Of a DNA stretch of 64,000 bases, positions 45,448-56,084 are shown in pieces. The notes beneath the pieces are model-generated. The model did not search any database and was not told the origin of the DNA. It saw only the letters and a list, made by a program, of their open reading frames with translations. The translations under genes were made by a program, and so were the position numbers. The DNA lies in the NCBI GenBank assembly GCA_023014335.1, contig JAECYW010000022.1, positions 372,001 through 436,000 on the forward strand. The letters are read 5' to 3'. This stretch comes from Galerina marginata (lineage: Eukaryota > Basidiomycota > Agaricomycetes > Agaricales > Galerinaceae). The first letter of the stretch is position 1. Each line of letters begins with the position of its first letter.

Positions 45448-46871
45448 ATGAGTCCCATTCCGTCAAGTTCTAAACCTTCTGACACGAACAACACCAGTGG
45501 TTATAAAAATGATTGCCAACTTATCAATTGCGGAAGGCTGCATGACTATGACCCCGCAGAATGCAAATTATCAGGAGGTCTACCGTGTCATGCGTGTTCA
45601 AGGCTCGCGGAACTCGATGCCGAAATATCCACCACTCATGCCCGTCTAGCAGCCCTCGCTCGTCAACGACTATCTTTGAAAACTGAAGTCAATGATATTC
45701 ACGATCCTATCTCCAACCGCCTTCCTCCAGAGCTTATTTCCAAGATTTTCTGCTTCTACGTTGCGGGTAACAAAGAAAGTTATCTGCCCGTGCCAGCCCC
45801 ACTTCTTCTGACATCCATCTGTCATACCTGGCGAGAGATGGCGTTATCTACACCAGACATGTGGACGTCGATCAACATTTATATCGGATCAGCCGTCGAT
45901 ATACTTCCTGCTTCTCGAATGGTGAAGGCATGGACAGCTCGCTCTGCGCAACTTCACTCACCATTAAAGTCGAATTTTCGGAGAATGTCGATCAGAGTAA
46001 AATGAATCGAGAGATGGCATCCCATCTATTCACTGAGGTCAAGGAAGTGTCTGTGCGTTGGTATCACTTAATACTGCACATTCACTCATGCTACTATGCA
46101 TCCCTCACTGATGATATCGAAAATGCACCTCTCCTCGAAGCTCTCCAACTCGACCCAGCCCCGGGGGATGAAGACTTGCAATCATTTGTTCTACTCAACT
46201 CTCCCCAACTTACCCACCTTGATGTCTCATACCACCTTCTCTCTCAGATTGATGTCCAATTTGACAACCTTGCATATTTTAAAGGTCACTTTTTCTTTGA
46301 AAAAGAGGTTTTAAAGCTTCTGTCCTCCGCCAATCGGTTGGTTGATTGCCGTATTTCTGACCTTGTCAGTGACACAATTCAGAAACCATTCGAAGGATTT
46401 CTGGTGCACCAACTCCTAAAGGAACTTGTGGTTGGTCCTGAAGGCGACACCTTTTCACCTGAGAAAGAAATTCTCTTTGACAAGATTTCGACGCCATCTT
46501 TAGAGAGCCTTTCCCTCGATTTCTCTTTGTCGGGTTCTCGTGGTTTGCCAACGGCATCTCTAGTTTCACTCTTTGCTCGTTCCCAATGTCAGCTCAAACA
46601 CGTCGGCCTATTAAATTATGACCATCATCTCCAAGGCCCTTATGATGATTTAATCGAACTGCTAGAAGGCATACCAACCCTCGAAAGCCTCTTGATAACG
46701 GCCTCAACAGAAAAATCAGATTTATTCTCAGACACACTCCTCCAACGTCTTACTCTGGCAGGTAGAATATTCTTGGCCAACGATATTCATACCTTTCCAC
46801 TCCAGCCTCAATTGAAAGTTACCTTCTTGGAACCGGATGTGTTTCCCTCAGCAGACAGGTTTCAATTCTAA
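45448..46871 (+). CDS. F-box/LRR-like protein with N-terminal Cys motif; one frameshift
   Basis: The N-terminal motif is C-x4-CGRLH-x3-D-x3-C then LPCHACSRLAELDAEI, followed by a coiled region and the F-box-like block DPISNRLPPELISKIFCFYV. A WREMALSTPDMWTSI block typical of Agaricomycete F-box proteins follows, then a leucine-rich C-terminal half. F-box proteins recruit substrates to SCF ubiquitin ligases; Agaricomycetes have large, fast-evolving families. The frame changes near 45953: AQL should continue as SLTIKVEF, which needs one more T in a short T run (a -1 deletion). Otherwise single-exon, about 474 residues. A paralogue lies at 58.3-60.1 kb in inverse orientation. Confidence 0.8.
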
Positions 46872-49081
46872 AAGGAGGATATTAATATGCAACCGATCTT
46901 CTGGATTCTCCAAGCGTGGAATTTGCATTTTTATAGTCCTTATTTCCATTCATTAGGCGCCGTGTATATATATATTAGACGTCGAGCCCAGTAAATTTAA
47001 ATGCCTGATAGATTGTCCACAGATAAAAGCCGAGCTCCAAGGATCGACGACCCAAGAATTAGGGCATGACTTACATACATACCCCCCTATACCTAACCAA
47101 CTTAAAGTCAGTAGGAATTTCTGGAGATTGGTGCTGTAAGTTGTGGGGATGGCACAGTATGTACTGGCCGTTTGATGACTACATACGGCTTTTCGGGCCT
47201 CCTTGATAATGCGCGGAGTTCAGGTGACTAAGTCACCTGTTCTGGCGGCAATTCAAATTGACTTTTGAATTTGAGCAACCGAGGTCCGAGTCCGACAACG
47301 AGCAAATCGACTCGAGCCCTTTCTTGCCTCCTCGCACTCATGCCTGCCTGAACGGTTCTACTTATAACAACAAACGACCAAAGTCATTTAAAGCCCTTCG
47401 CCCTGCTTGCACTCCATGTTCGATCTGCAGTTTGGACAACTCGACTTATTAGATCCTCTACCTCTTCGCATCCAATTCGTAGAATGAGACATATTACAGA
47501 TTCTCCTCCCAGATCTTATTGCCCAGCGACATGTGAAGACTATAGTCACTCCGGCCAGGTATGCCGTTTCCGGGACGAAATCGAAGCTCTTGAGGGTCAA
47601 TGACTGAAAGCCTGAAACAAACCTCGCGTCCTGGAAACGTTGACTGATGGCCACATGCAGGGGGCTTCATTCTCTTGGAAGCAAATATTCCTTGATTCCT
47701 CATGTTCTTGTCTTTGTCGAGGCGCGGCCATTCGTAAACTTCTTGGTTCGATCCTGAAAGGCATATGGTAAAGTATGACCGTCAGCCTCGACAAGATACA
47801 CGGAGATGTAACCCGCCTCTTAAAAAGATACAAACACTGGAAGCCTCTCTTCGCGATCGTCTATTTTGAGATACGGAACCAATCTGCTCATCTTTTGTCC
47901 TTGGCACCTCGAAGATTGCGTATAAAACAACCTCGCAAGCGTTGAGTCGCGTCGACCAAAAGGCAGTCCCTTTTTCAATGTCGAAAGAGGTCTGACGGGT
48001 TGCTTGACGAACCTCAATGAGAGCAAGGAAGAAAGTGATATATGCCCTACTTTCGGTACATGGATAATGGTCTTCGAGGGGTTGTCGAGGGGCTCTTAAT
48101 TTGACGACATCTCGCTTCATGCACGTTCGTAATACAGCCGGAATTACCTTGGTTTGCGCACTGTTTACGATCTCTTCTAGTCTCTTCTGACCGTTCACTT
48201 GATCATCACCTATTCCAGTCCACGGTCGGATGTACTTTCTGATCGGAAAAGTAGCCTGAGAGGCAGATGATGCTCAAGGTATGGGAGTATCTTATATTTT
48301 GATTCTCTATTATTTCCGACGACTATAATTATACCCAGGTGATCAAGTGCTCAAAGTGACGTCAATAGAAATGAAAGAGCCGTGTACAGTTCATTGTCAA
48401 AGTTCAACATTGCGACATCTTCGGGGCCGGAAATGGATCGTATTCACGGAGTGCAAAAATGGATAATCTCCAACTGCCTTTTCTATTTTTTCAAAGCCAA
48501 AATATGAACCCACATAAAATGTAGCCAACTCTCTCACTCCGTCAAGTGCCCGGGAAAACTTCTAGATGTATATGAGGTGTTCAGCAAAATGAGATCAGAC
48601 CTCATTTAACCAAGTACACGGGCCCCGGTCCTAGGCCTCCACCATACTGAAGCACCACCCATCCCAATCCCAATATATCTCGAAATGTGATGGAGCTATA
48701 GTAACTTCTCAGGTACTCGAGATACGGCTAATGGTTAAAGGGGTTGAGCAGGACTCCACGGAGACGTTTTGTAAGCATTTTTTAGATCTCAAGACAGGGA
48801 TCGAAGTATTCTAACTTGGTGTTTATTTCTTTAGAGCTGTTATATTAGCCTAAGACGTTAATTGACCGAGATTCCCTCATAGTTTACACTGTGTATGAAG
48901 GAAGCTTCGCAGCGCGGTTACATTTAAACTACCCCGCATCGGAGGCCATTCACCCACATGCTTCGGATGTTCATCCAATTTTGGGAATTGGGGATGGATC
49001 CTTGTCAACTAGAATTGACAACACGAGTACTGACTGGTGCTGTGATTGTATCAGTCTGGCATTCTCGCATTTAAACCAACT
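46872..49081. other. No supported gene; possible decayed minus-strand gene at 47.3-48.2 kb
   Basis: A 138-codon minus frame (48198-47782) with successive shorter frames down to 47388 reads like one protein broken by frame changes, but I recognise no family. The rest of the stretch holds nothing I can support apart from the promoter of the thaumatin-like gene at its right end. Confidence 0.3.
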
Positions 49082-49089
49082 TATATAAA
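49082..49089 (+). promoter_or_regulatory. TATA box of first thaumatin-like gene
   Basis: TATATAAA lies 79 nt before the ATG at 49168. The surrounding 130 nt resemble the promoter of the downstream paralogue, sharing GCATTCTC, CCAACTT and TTCAGCAGTCCT. Confidence 0.6.
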
Positions 49090-49167
49090 GTCAGTTTTTA
49101 GCACTCGTTTCAGCAGTCCTCAACCACTCGAGTAAATCTAATTCCGCTCAACCTAACTCAGCCCTTC

Positions 49168-50084
49168 ATGTTTTCATTCAAGTCACTCTCGATTTTCCTC
49201 GCTGCTGCCATCGTTGGAGCCAGCGCGGAGACCCACACCGTGCGGTTCGACAACAGGTGGGCCCCCCACTATGCTCTTTCATCGAGGACATGCTGACAAA
49301 ATATATTTAGGTGCGGTAGGGGTACGGTATGTAATAATCGTGGTCCGAGGCTACGGCGAGCCCTTACTAATTTTCCCCGAAGCCGACGCTTATTCAAGGC
49401 GGAAGAGTTCTTTCCACTGGTGGCGATTTCACCATCAACGGTCCACTCTTCGGTGCTATTGCGTATGTACGATACTTGGAACACAAGAATTCAATGATTT
49501 AACGATTATCCTAGATATTTGCAAACAGGCTAGTGGATGTCTGAATGCCCGTTAATCATAAGTAATAGCTAATCAAAAACTCGTGAACAGGAGGTTGCGG
49601 ATTCAATGGAGAGCATTGTACACTGATTGAAACGACTCTTGTTAATCCGACCAGCCCAGGAAGCGGATCCAGCAGCGACATTTCTCTTATCGCGCCGTAT
49701 GTGCCCACCTCTTCGCACTTTGCTCTGCAGGAACTCACATTTGGGTAACTTCTCAATAGGCACGCCTTTTCCGTGACTTCCGGTTTCGGGTACGTGGATC
49801 TTCATGCCGAATTTTTCAATAGATTGAGTCCATCGTTAGGTACTTTAACGGGTGCAATGGAGCCGGTGCCGACTGTAAGTTAAGCTTCGTGTAGGTTGTT
49901 ACACGGTAATTTGACTTAGATTTCAGGCACTAACGCCAACTGCCCCACCGCCTTCCGCAATCCTGGTGACACCCATGTCCAGGTTGCATGCCAAGCTAAT
50001 AACGTGAGCAACTCCTCTTGTTTTTGTCCCAGAGCCGACTGACACTCAATGCAGGTCAACCTGGTCATCACCTTCTGTTTATAA
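49168..50084 (+). CDS. Secreted thaumatin-like glycopeptide-family protein, copy 1
   Basis: Starts MFSFKSLSIFLAAAIVGASA, a signal peptide. The mature chain has HTVRFDNRCGRGT, LSTGGDFTINGPLFGAIAYL, CGFNGEHCTLIETTL, a SPGSGSSSDISLI stretch, FSVTSGFGYFNGCNGAGADC and a C-terminal ACQANNVNLVITFCL. This matches the small Cys-rich thaumatin-like (fungal glycopeptide) family, secreted or wall-associated, function poorly known. Eight or so short exons are joined by introns; one of them has a GC donor (GCTAGT) after LQT in place of GT. All junctions keep phase, and the stop is at 50082-50084. It is a tandem duplicate of the gene at 51.0 kb. Confidence 0.85.
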
Positions 50085-50961
50085 GTCAATCGAAGGCTTG
50101 ATGTTTAGGTCGCCCAAATCGAGTCAGTTTTCCTGTAAAATATCCAAAAGCCGAAATTAGTATCCCTGAAGTTGAACCAATTAGTCTGTTCAATCGCCAT
50201 GTACGGTACCTTACCGGATGCGGATTGGCACTTGTGGGTGCTTCCTTAATGAGGAAGGAGGACAAACATCACCTGATTTGTCTGTCACACACGAAAATCA
50301 CTGACGCCGCTAAAAATGACCTGCATCCGAGTCAGTGCAGAGGTTCGCTGAATGTATCACGCCCTGGAGTTTTCACGTCCCCGCTTCTTGGAACGGTGTC
50401 ACGTAGGCCTCCCTGCGACAACCACGGGTGTTCCGCCAACAGCAGTTCTAGTCCTGATGCTATATCACGGCTGTATTCGGCTCAGAAACTGAAATAAGTG
50501 ACACGGGAAAAGTACTCCAACACACAAAAAAAGCATCACCGTGTATCCCGATCATTGTATATAATTTAATTGTAGCTGCTTCTGATGGTACTCACGGTGA
50601 CAGACGGTGTGGACGAGACAACATTAAGGCACTCGCAAATCTGGGGCAGGACACCGATGAAGTCATGCGCGTTTAACATTTGTAACCTCGGGAACGAAGT
50701 ATAATGTCCATTGCCTCTTTTTCTTCTCTGCTAAGCCAGCGTAACAGATTAAAAACTCTGATGCATTGGCCGCCAGGGAAAAGAAGCATATTCTAGTTTG
50801 ATTGTAGTGTTTATATTTAATTTATTCCCCTTTGAAGACCCAAACCCCACATGCGCACTGAGGCTACTCCACAATTCTTGGAACGATCTTTGTCAACTCG
50901 AAAATGAGAATAGTTTCTGTGGATTATTTTCGTCTAGCATTCTCACATCTAAGCCAACTTG
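50085..50961. other. Spacer between tandem thaumatin-like genes
   Basis: No gene supported. The last 120 nt are similar to the promoter of the first copy, consistent with duplication of the gene together with its upstream control region. Confidence 0.5.
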
Positions 50962-50968
50962 TATAAAA
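50962..50968 (+). promoter_or_regulatory. TATA box of second thaumatin-like gene
   Basis: TATAAAA lies 57 nt before the presumed start at 51025, within the block conserved between the two paralogues. Confidence 0.6.
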
Positions 50969-51024
50969 GCAGAAAGGTTTTCAGCAATTTTCTTCAGCAG
51001 TCCTTAACTCGAAAACATTATACG

Positions 51025-51935
51025 ATGGTTTCAATCAAAGCACTGTCGGTTTTTCTTGCCACTACCATCGTCGGTGTCAGCGCAGAGACTCACACCGTGC
51101 ACTTTGACAATAGGTCCTGTCTCGATACACTCTTGGACTAGAGACTTACTGATGACTACTCCAGGTGTGGTGGGGGTACGGTATGTAATGTCGATGTCCC
51201 ATAAGTAAGGAAATACAATACCTTGACTTTTTGCAGCCCACGCTTATTCAAGGCGGAAATGTTCTCTCGACCGGTGGTGATTTTACCATTAACGGTCCAC
51301 TTTTTGGAGCTATTGCGTGAGTATAACCCACGAAGGCAGAAACTGCAATTATCTACTAATCTATTTGTCTTCAGATACTTGCAAACAGGCAGGTGGTTGC
51401 ATTCAAATAGTTTTGCATTCGACTTATCCCACACTGACAGGAGGTTGCGGGTTTAATGGCGAGGGCTGCACGCTTATCGAAACAACTCTTGTTAACCCGA
51501 CCAGTCCGGGAGGCGGGTCGAGCACCGACATATCTCTCATTCCACCGTTAGTGCCTTTCCCTGAAGCTATCACTCATTGAGGATTCAATCCTAAGTATAT
51601 TCTAGGCACTCATTTTCCGTGACGTCTGGGTTTGGGTATGTAGCCCTTTTGCTATCTATTTTATCAGAAAACTGGATTATTAACAGGTATTTCAACGGAT
51701 GCGATGGAGCCGGTGCTGACTGTAAGCTAATAATGTTCCTGTCAACACTTTTGGGATACAACTTAACTTGGAATGCAGGCACTAATGGTGCTTGTCCCAC
51801 CGCCTTCCACAACTCTGATGACAACTTTGTCCAGGTTGCATGCCAGGTCAACAACGTAAGAGCTCTCGCGGCTTTCCGTGCAGTAAAGTCTGACTCTCGG
51901 AATAGGTCAACCTTGCCATCACTTTCTGCTTATAG
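51025..51935 (+). CDS. Secreted thaumatin-like glycopeptide-family protein, copy 2
   Basis: Starts MVSIKALSVFLATTIVGVSA (signal peptide). The mature protein matches copy 1 almost block for block: HTVHFDNRCGGGT, LSTGGDFTINGPLFGAIAYL, CGFNGEGCTLIETTL, SPGGGSSTDISLI, FSVTSGFGYFNGCDGAGADC, ACQVNNVNLAITFCL. The intron positions are the same, including the GC-donor intron (GCAGGT) after LQT. It is intact and ends TTATAG at 51930-51935. The two copies differ mainly by conservative changes, pointing to a recent tandem duplication under purifying selection. Confidence 0.87.
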
Positions 51936-53218
51936 GTCAAGATTCAAAAATTCGGTGTCTCAGAAATCACTTTGGTAGTACATGAATCGAGTTAAAAATG
52001 TATATTCCGACGAAATGAAATCAAATAGTAGAATTGGCGCGATACACTTCTGAGTGGCATTTCTGGCTGCACGACACGGCCACTTTCTGTGGTCGCCGGA
52101 ACTAAATTTTCGGCAGGTTAGTAACGAGAATTGAATAGAATAGTACAGTAAGTTTCCGCGAACACAATGAATTTGCGTTGGACTTGCGTTGAATAATTTT
52201 ATGGCGAAGAGCGAGAGGGAGGATTGTAGAATTTATTTATCTGGCACCTTTGCTCATCTTGAGTTTAGTGTCGACCGAGGGTTCGGTGTCCGAGCAGGCG
52301 GCTATTTTTGGCTTTGATTGCCGATACATAGCCCTAACCCTATATGTACTTACTACTTACTTCCGGACGACGGACTCGGAACTCTTTCTTTTCTTTCCAA
52401 CTTCAAGTTCGACTTGCCGCAACAAGGGTTCGACTGCTGCCTATTGTTACGCGCTTCACATTGAATAGGGAGCCGTATTTTTATGTTAAGTCTCAAGAAA
52501 ACCAAGCAATCTTCTGACACGATTCATCGGTTTGCCAGCAACTAATGCACATTCTTTGATTCCATACTAAGTTATGAACAGATGACACCGCATGCTATGT
52601 GGGATTGCCATTGGACAACAAAGTGCATCCAAACCCGCCATACTTTTAGCCTGTTCTACTCTCAAGTTCTGACGTCGGACGTGTTCCCTGTGTCGATTAG
52701 TTGGATCTATTCCCTAAAGCACATTAACGGTCAATTTTCGGACCATACGAGGACAATCATTGGGAACTTGTGAAGCGGCCCGTCAGCCTTACCCGAAGCT
52801 CATATGCATTCAAAAAATAGGTTTTTTCTAGCCGTAGCCCTCCTCATCCAATTCTCCAAGACACATTCCACTGAAATCAATGCAGACTGTTGTGCGTCGT
52901 GTCTCGGGTCAAAAAAGCGCAAACCTCGATTTCTTGATTTGCTTTCACTGTCTTCCGCTTCCCCTCTCCGTTGCCTTTCCGTTCTTTTATCCGTCGCTTC
53001 CTAACCTCGAGCTCGGATGATTTTCGGTCGAAACAGGACCAATAATTGCGCGGGGTTACCAGCGACTGTTCGTCTGGTCAGTCAACGTGGTCGCCTGTAT
53101 GGCCACATGATGAGTGGTGTTGACTTTGGGCTGGTATTTTCTATTTTTCCCTATGTCGGCTTTATAAAGGTGAAAGAGAACTCTTGGATGCTACTTGTTA
53201 CCGTTTTCTTCTTCCAAC
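51936..53218. other. Intergenic, no supported gene
   Basis: Only short frames without motifs. A TTTATAAAG at about 53160-53168 may be the TATA box of the CE16 gene. Confidence 0.5.
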
Positions 53219-54875
53219 ATGCTTCGTTTTGCCTCCGTCGCGCTTGCTGTTGTCGTGCTGCTGCCCTACGCGTCGGCCCAGTCACCAGTCTGGGGTCAAT
53301 GTAAGCATCTTACTTAAGTCCAGTCTCTTTTAATTCAACATGTATCCACAAAGGCGGAGGTACTGGCTGGACAGGACCAACAACCTGTGCTTCTGGGTTA
53401 GTCCTTAAATTTCCCAATTTTTGAAACCGTGTTGATTCATTTTCTCCAGTTCTGCGTGCACATTCTCCAACCCGTGTATGTGACCTTGTCCTACCATGAA
53501 TGATAGACAATGTTAACTTAAAAACCTGATGTAGACTACAGTCAATGCCTTCCGTCATCAGCTACGACGACAGTCAAAACCACAACTACTCCCGCGAAGA
53601 CTACGACGACGACAAGCTCCACTCCCACCTCCACCAGTGCCACGAAGCCCAACTATTGGTTCGGTTTGTAAGCCTCTGCATTAATTGTGCACACCGACAC
53701 CAGTTTAATGATTCCCTTCAGCTGGTGATTCCTACTCCCAGACAGGCTTCGATATCACTAGCACATCTTCCCAACGTCGCCAATCCCATTGGGAACCCTC
53801 CTTTCCCAGGATACTCTGCGACTGGTGGAGCTAACTGGGTAGGGTACCTCACAGCGACTTACAATCGCTCCCTTTTGTTCACGTACAACTACGCTTACGG
53901 TGGTGCGACTATTGATGCGAGTCTCGTCACCCCATATGAGCCGACGGTCCTGAGCTTGACGGATCAAGTAAACGAGTTCTTGAACTCGGTTGCTAGCAAA
54001 CCTGCTTCGACTCCATGGACAAGCTGCCAACTCGTTGTTTTCTATCTGGATTGGTGTCAATGATATTGGGAACAGTTACGGAAGTGGAGGAGATCGTTCA
54101 GCGGCAAGTTATATTCCCTATTTGGAGATGGACAACGGTTTTGACATCTCCGATGATTGGTACAGTTTCTCTGACACGCTTTTGAACGCGTACTTCGCAC
54201 TGGTGCAAAAATTGGTATACACCAGCTCTCCATTTGTACCGTTGAAGCGTGTTCTGATACGCGATTTTGGTAGTACAATGCTGGTGCCAGGAACTTCCTG
54301 TTCGCGAATGTCCCACCCATTGATCGATCTCCCCTGGTATGACCTTCTAGATCAGCCAACGGGTGCTTGCGCCATTAACTGTCGTATGCAGATGCTTGCC
54401 CAGTCGACCTCGGCCCAAGCCCTTGAAAAATCCGTCATTGGGACCTTCAACTACTAAACTTCGCTGCAAAGATCAGCGCATTCCAGTCTGCCAATAGTGG
54501 AGTACGTACCACTGATATCGTCTCTGTTGGCTTCTACTCATTTCACCAATAGGTGAAGACGTTCCTTTGGGACTCCAACGCGCAATTCACTACTATTTTG
54601 AACTCGCCCCAAACCTACGGATTCCAAGATGCGACATCATTTGGATCTGCGTCGAACATGTTCTGGGGGTATGTTTCGCGTTTATCGTACGATCCGTCGG
54701 CTGATAGATTCTCTGCTTCTTTTTCCTCACAGTAACAATTATCACCCGAGCAGTGAGTCAATAACATTCTCACGACAGCGACCTCAGAGCTGATATAGAT
54801 TTCAAAATAGCCTATGCCAATAAATTCTTCGGGCAAACTATAGGCCAGACTGTTCTCGCAAACACGGTCTGGTGA
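53219..54875 (+). CDS. Secreted CBM1-linked CE16-type acetylesterase (GDSL hydrolase); several frameshifts
   Basis: Signal peptide MLRFASVALAVVVLLPYASA, then a CBM1 cellulose-binding module (WGQCGGTGWTGPTTCASGSACTFSN, split here at introns), a Thr-rich linker, and a GDSL esterase domain: GDSYSQTGF (nucleophile Ser), GGANWVGYL, YNYAYGGATID, IWIGVNDIG, and NNYHPSS near the C-terminus. Carbohydrate esterase family 16 enzymes remove acetyl groups from xylo-oligosaccharides. Family blocks switch frame at about 53723, 54025, 54340 and twice within 54449-54468, each consistent with one extra base. At the CBM1 end, the only in-frame acceptor gives NPQCLP and loses the usual YYS. The gene is therefore broken as written, by true decay or sequence error. 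Evidence for identity is strong; for function, weak. Confidence 0.8.
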
Positions 54876-55160
54876 AGAAGCTAGAGAAAGGGACCGTTTG
54901 AAAATGTACATTAGTGACAGATGCCACAAAATGAAATAACAATGCTATTTCTTGCTCATTCGTCCGCTATCAACAACGTTTGCCTTGCGCCAGCTTTCAG
55001 GTCGAATTGAAGTCAGTCATCATGGAGCAATGTCGCTTGACGGCTGCGCGGATGCGTCGATCAGGCTGGTTTATTTGGAATATCGTCATCCGCCTGCGCA
55101 TTTGCGACGCAGACTGGGCTAAGGTCCACGTCTCCTGTCAGCCCTCTCGACGCCAGAGCA

Positions 55161-55166
55161 TATAAA
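55161..55166 (+). promoter_or_regulatory. TATA box of the CBM1-only gene
   Basis: TATAAA lies 121 nt before the ATG at 55282 and fits a transcription start around 55190-55210. Confidence 0.5.
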
Positions 55167-55281
55167 CCCGCCCTCGCAGGGTCTTCTACTTCATCAACTC
55201 GTCCACGCATTTGCTAGTCAAATCGTCCCATATCCTCTCAACTCAGAAATAACCTTTTTACTACTCGCCACTTAACCAACC

Positions 55282-55713
55282 ATGACGTCTCCAACATTCA
55301 CCATACGGTTCTTCACCTTCGCCCTCGTCGCGCTGCTTCTCCGCGGTCACCTTGCGCGAGCGGACGACGATAGCATGGGCGATGGCGATGCCACGGGTCA
55401 AGGCTACGGCGGCAGCCCCGACCATCCCCCCCGTCCCGACTGGCCCAACAAGCCCAATCATCACGGTCCTACCCAGGTCCTTTGGGGTCAATGTACGTCA
55501 AGCTGATGTCTCTGTGCATCGCTTTTCACTGTGCTTATCATTTGTTTCCTTCGGCAGGTGGTGGTTATTACTACGACGGGACGACCAGGTGTCCTCCAGG
55601 CTCGTACTGCCGTTATTTCTCGGATTGTAAGTCGCTTCTCCACCACCTTTCCGGCCTGTTCTCATCCCCTCGCATTTTCAGGGTACGCGCAGTGCAACCC
55701 CAACAACAACTAA
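55282..55713 (+). CDS. Small secreted CBM1 protein without catalytic domain, 103 residues
   Basis: Three exons (55282-55492, 55558-55626, 55682-55713) join in phase. The order is a signal peptide (MTSPTFTIRFFTFALVALLL), an Asp/Gly/Pro-rich spacer, then a complete CBM1 at the C-terminus: LWGQCGGGYYYDGTTRC, PPGSYCRYFSD, WYAQCNPNNN. The four Cys and aromatic residues for cellulose binding are present. CBM1-only proteins occur in wood- and litter-decay fungi and may loosen or mark cellulose; an enzyme partner is not required by the sequence. The gene is intact, 400 nt downstream of the damaged CE16 gene and in the same direction. Confidence 0.85.
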
Positions 55714-56084
55714 CTTTCAAGTTCAAGACATCCTGGTTCGTAGATCGGATTGGGATGAGTTCGTTTGTCGGGGTGTGTGGATTGCATAGATGTATAAAGA
55801 CCCAGAAAACCCTTCCTTGAGCTTCATAATATATTTGACAGTCTCGGATGATATCGTCGGTGCTTGTTCACTTTGAAGCCTACATCAAACAAGGTATTGG
55901 TGAACCGATTCGAAGTTCGTTTTGCAGGAAAGTGATCGACCATCTATAATTATGAATAGCAATGTTATGACGAGCAGGTATTGATATCGGAAGTAGTATT
56001 ATAAATGAGCAAGGGAGTGTCATCGAGGTGTATGTATGTACCATATGATATGTCAAGTCTTGTCGGAGAACGCCTCTAGGTGGG
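55714..56084. other. Convergent 3' flanks, no gene
   Basis: AT-rich sequence between the CBM1-only gene and TIM50; only chance frames. Confidence 0.5.
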
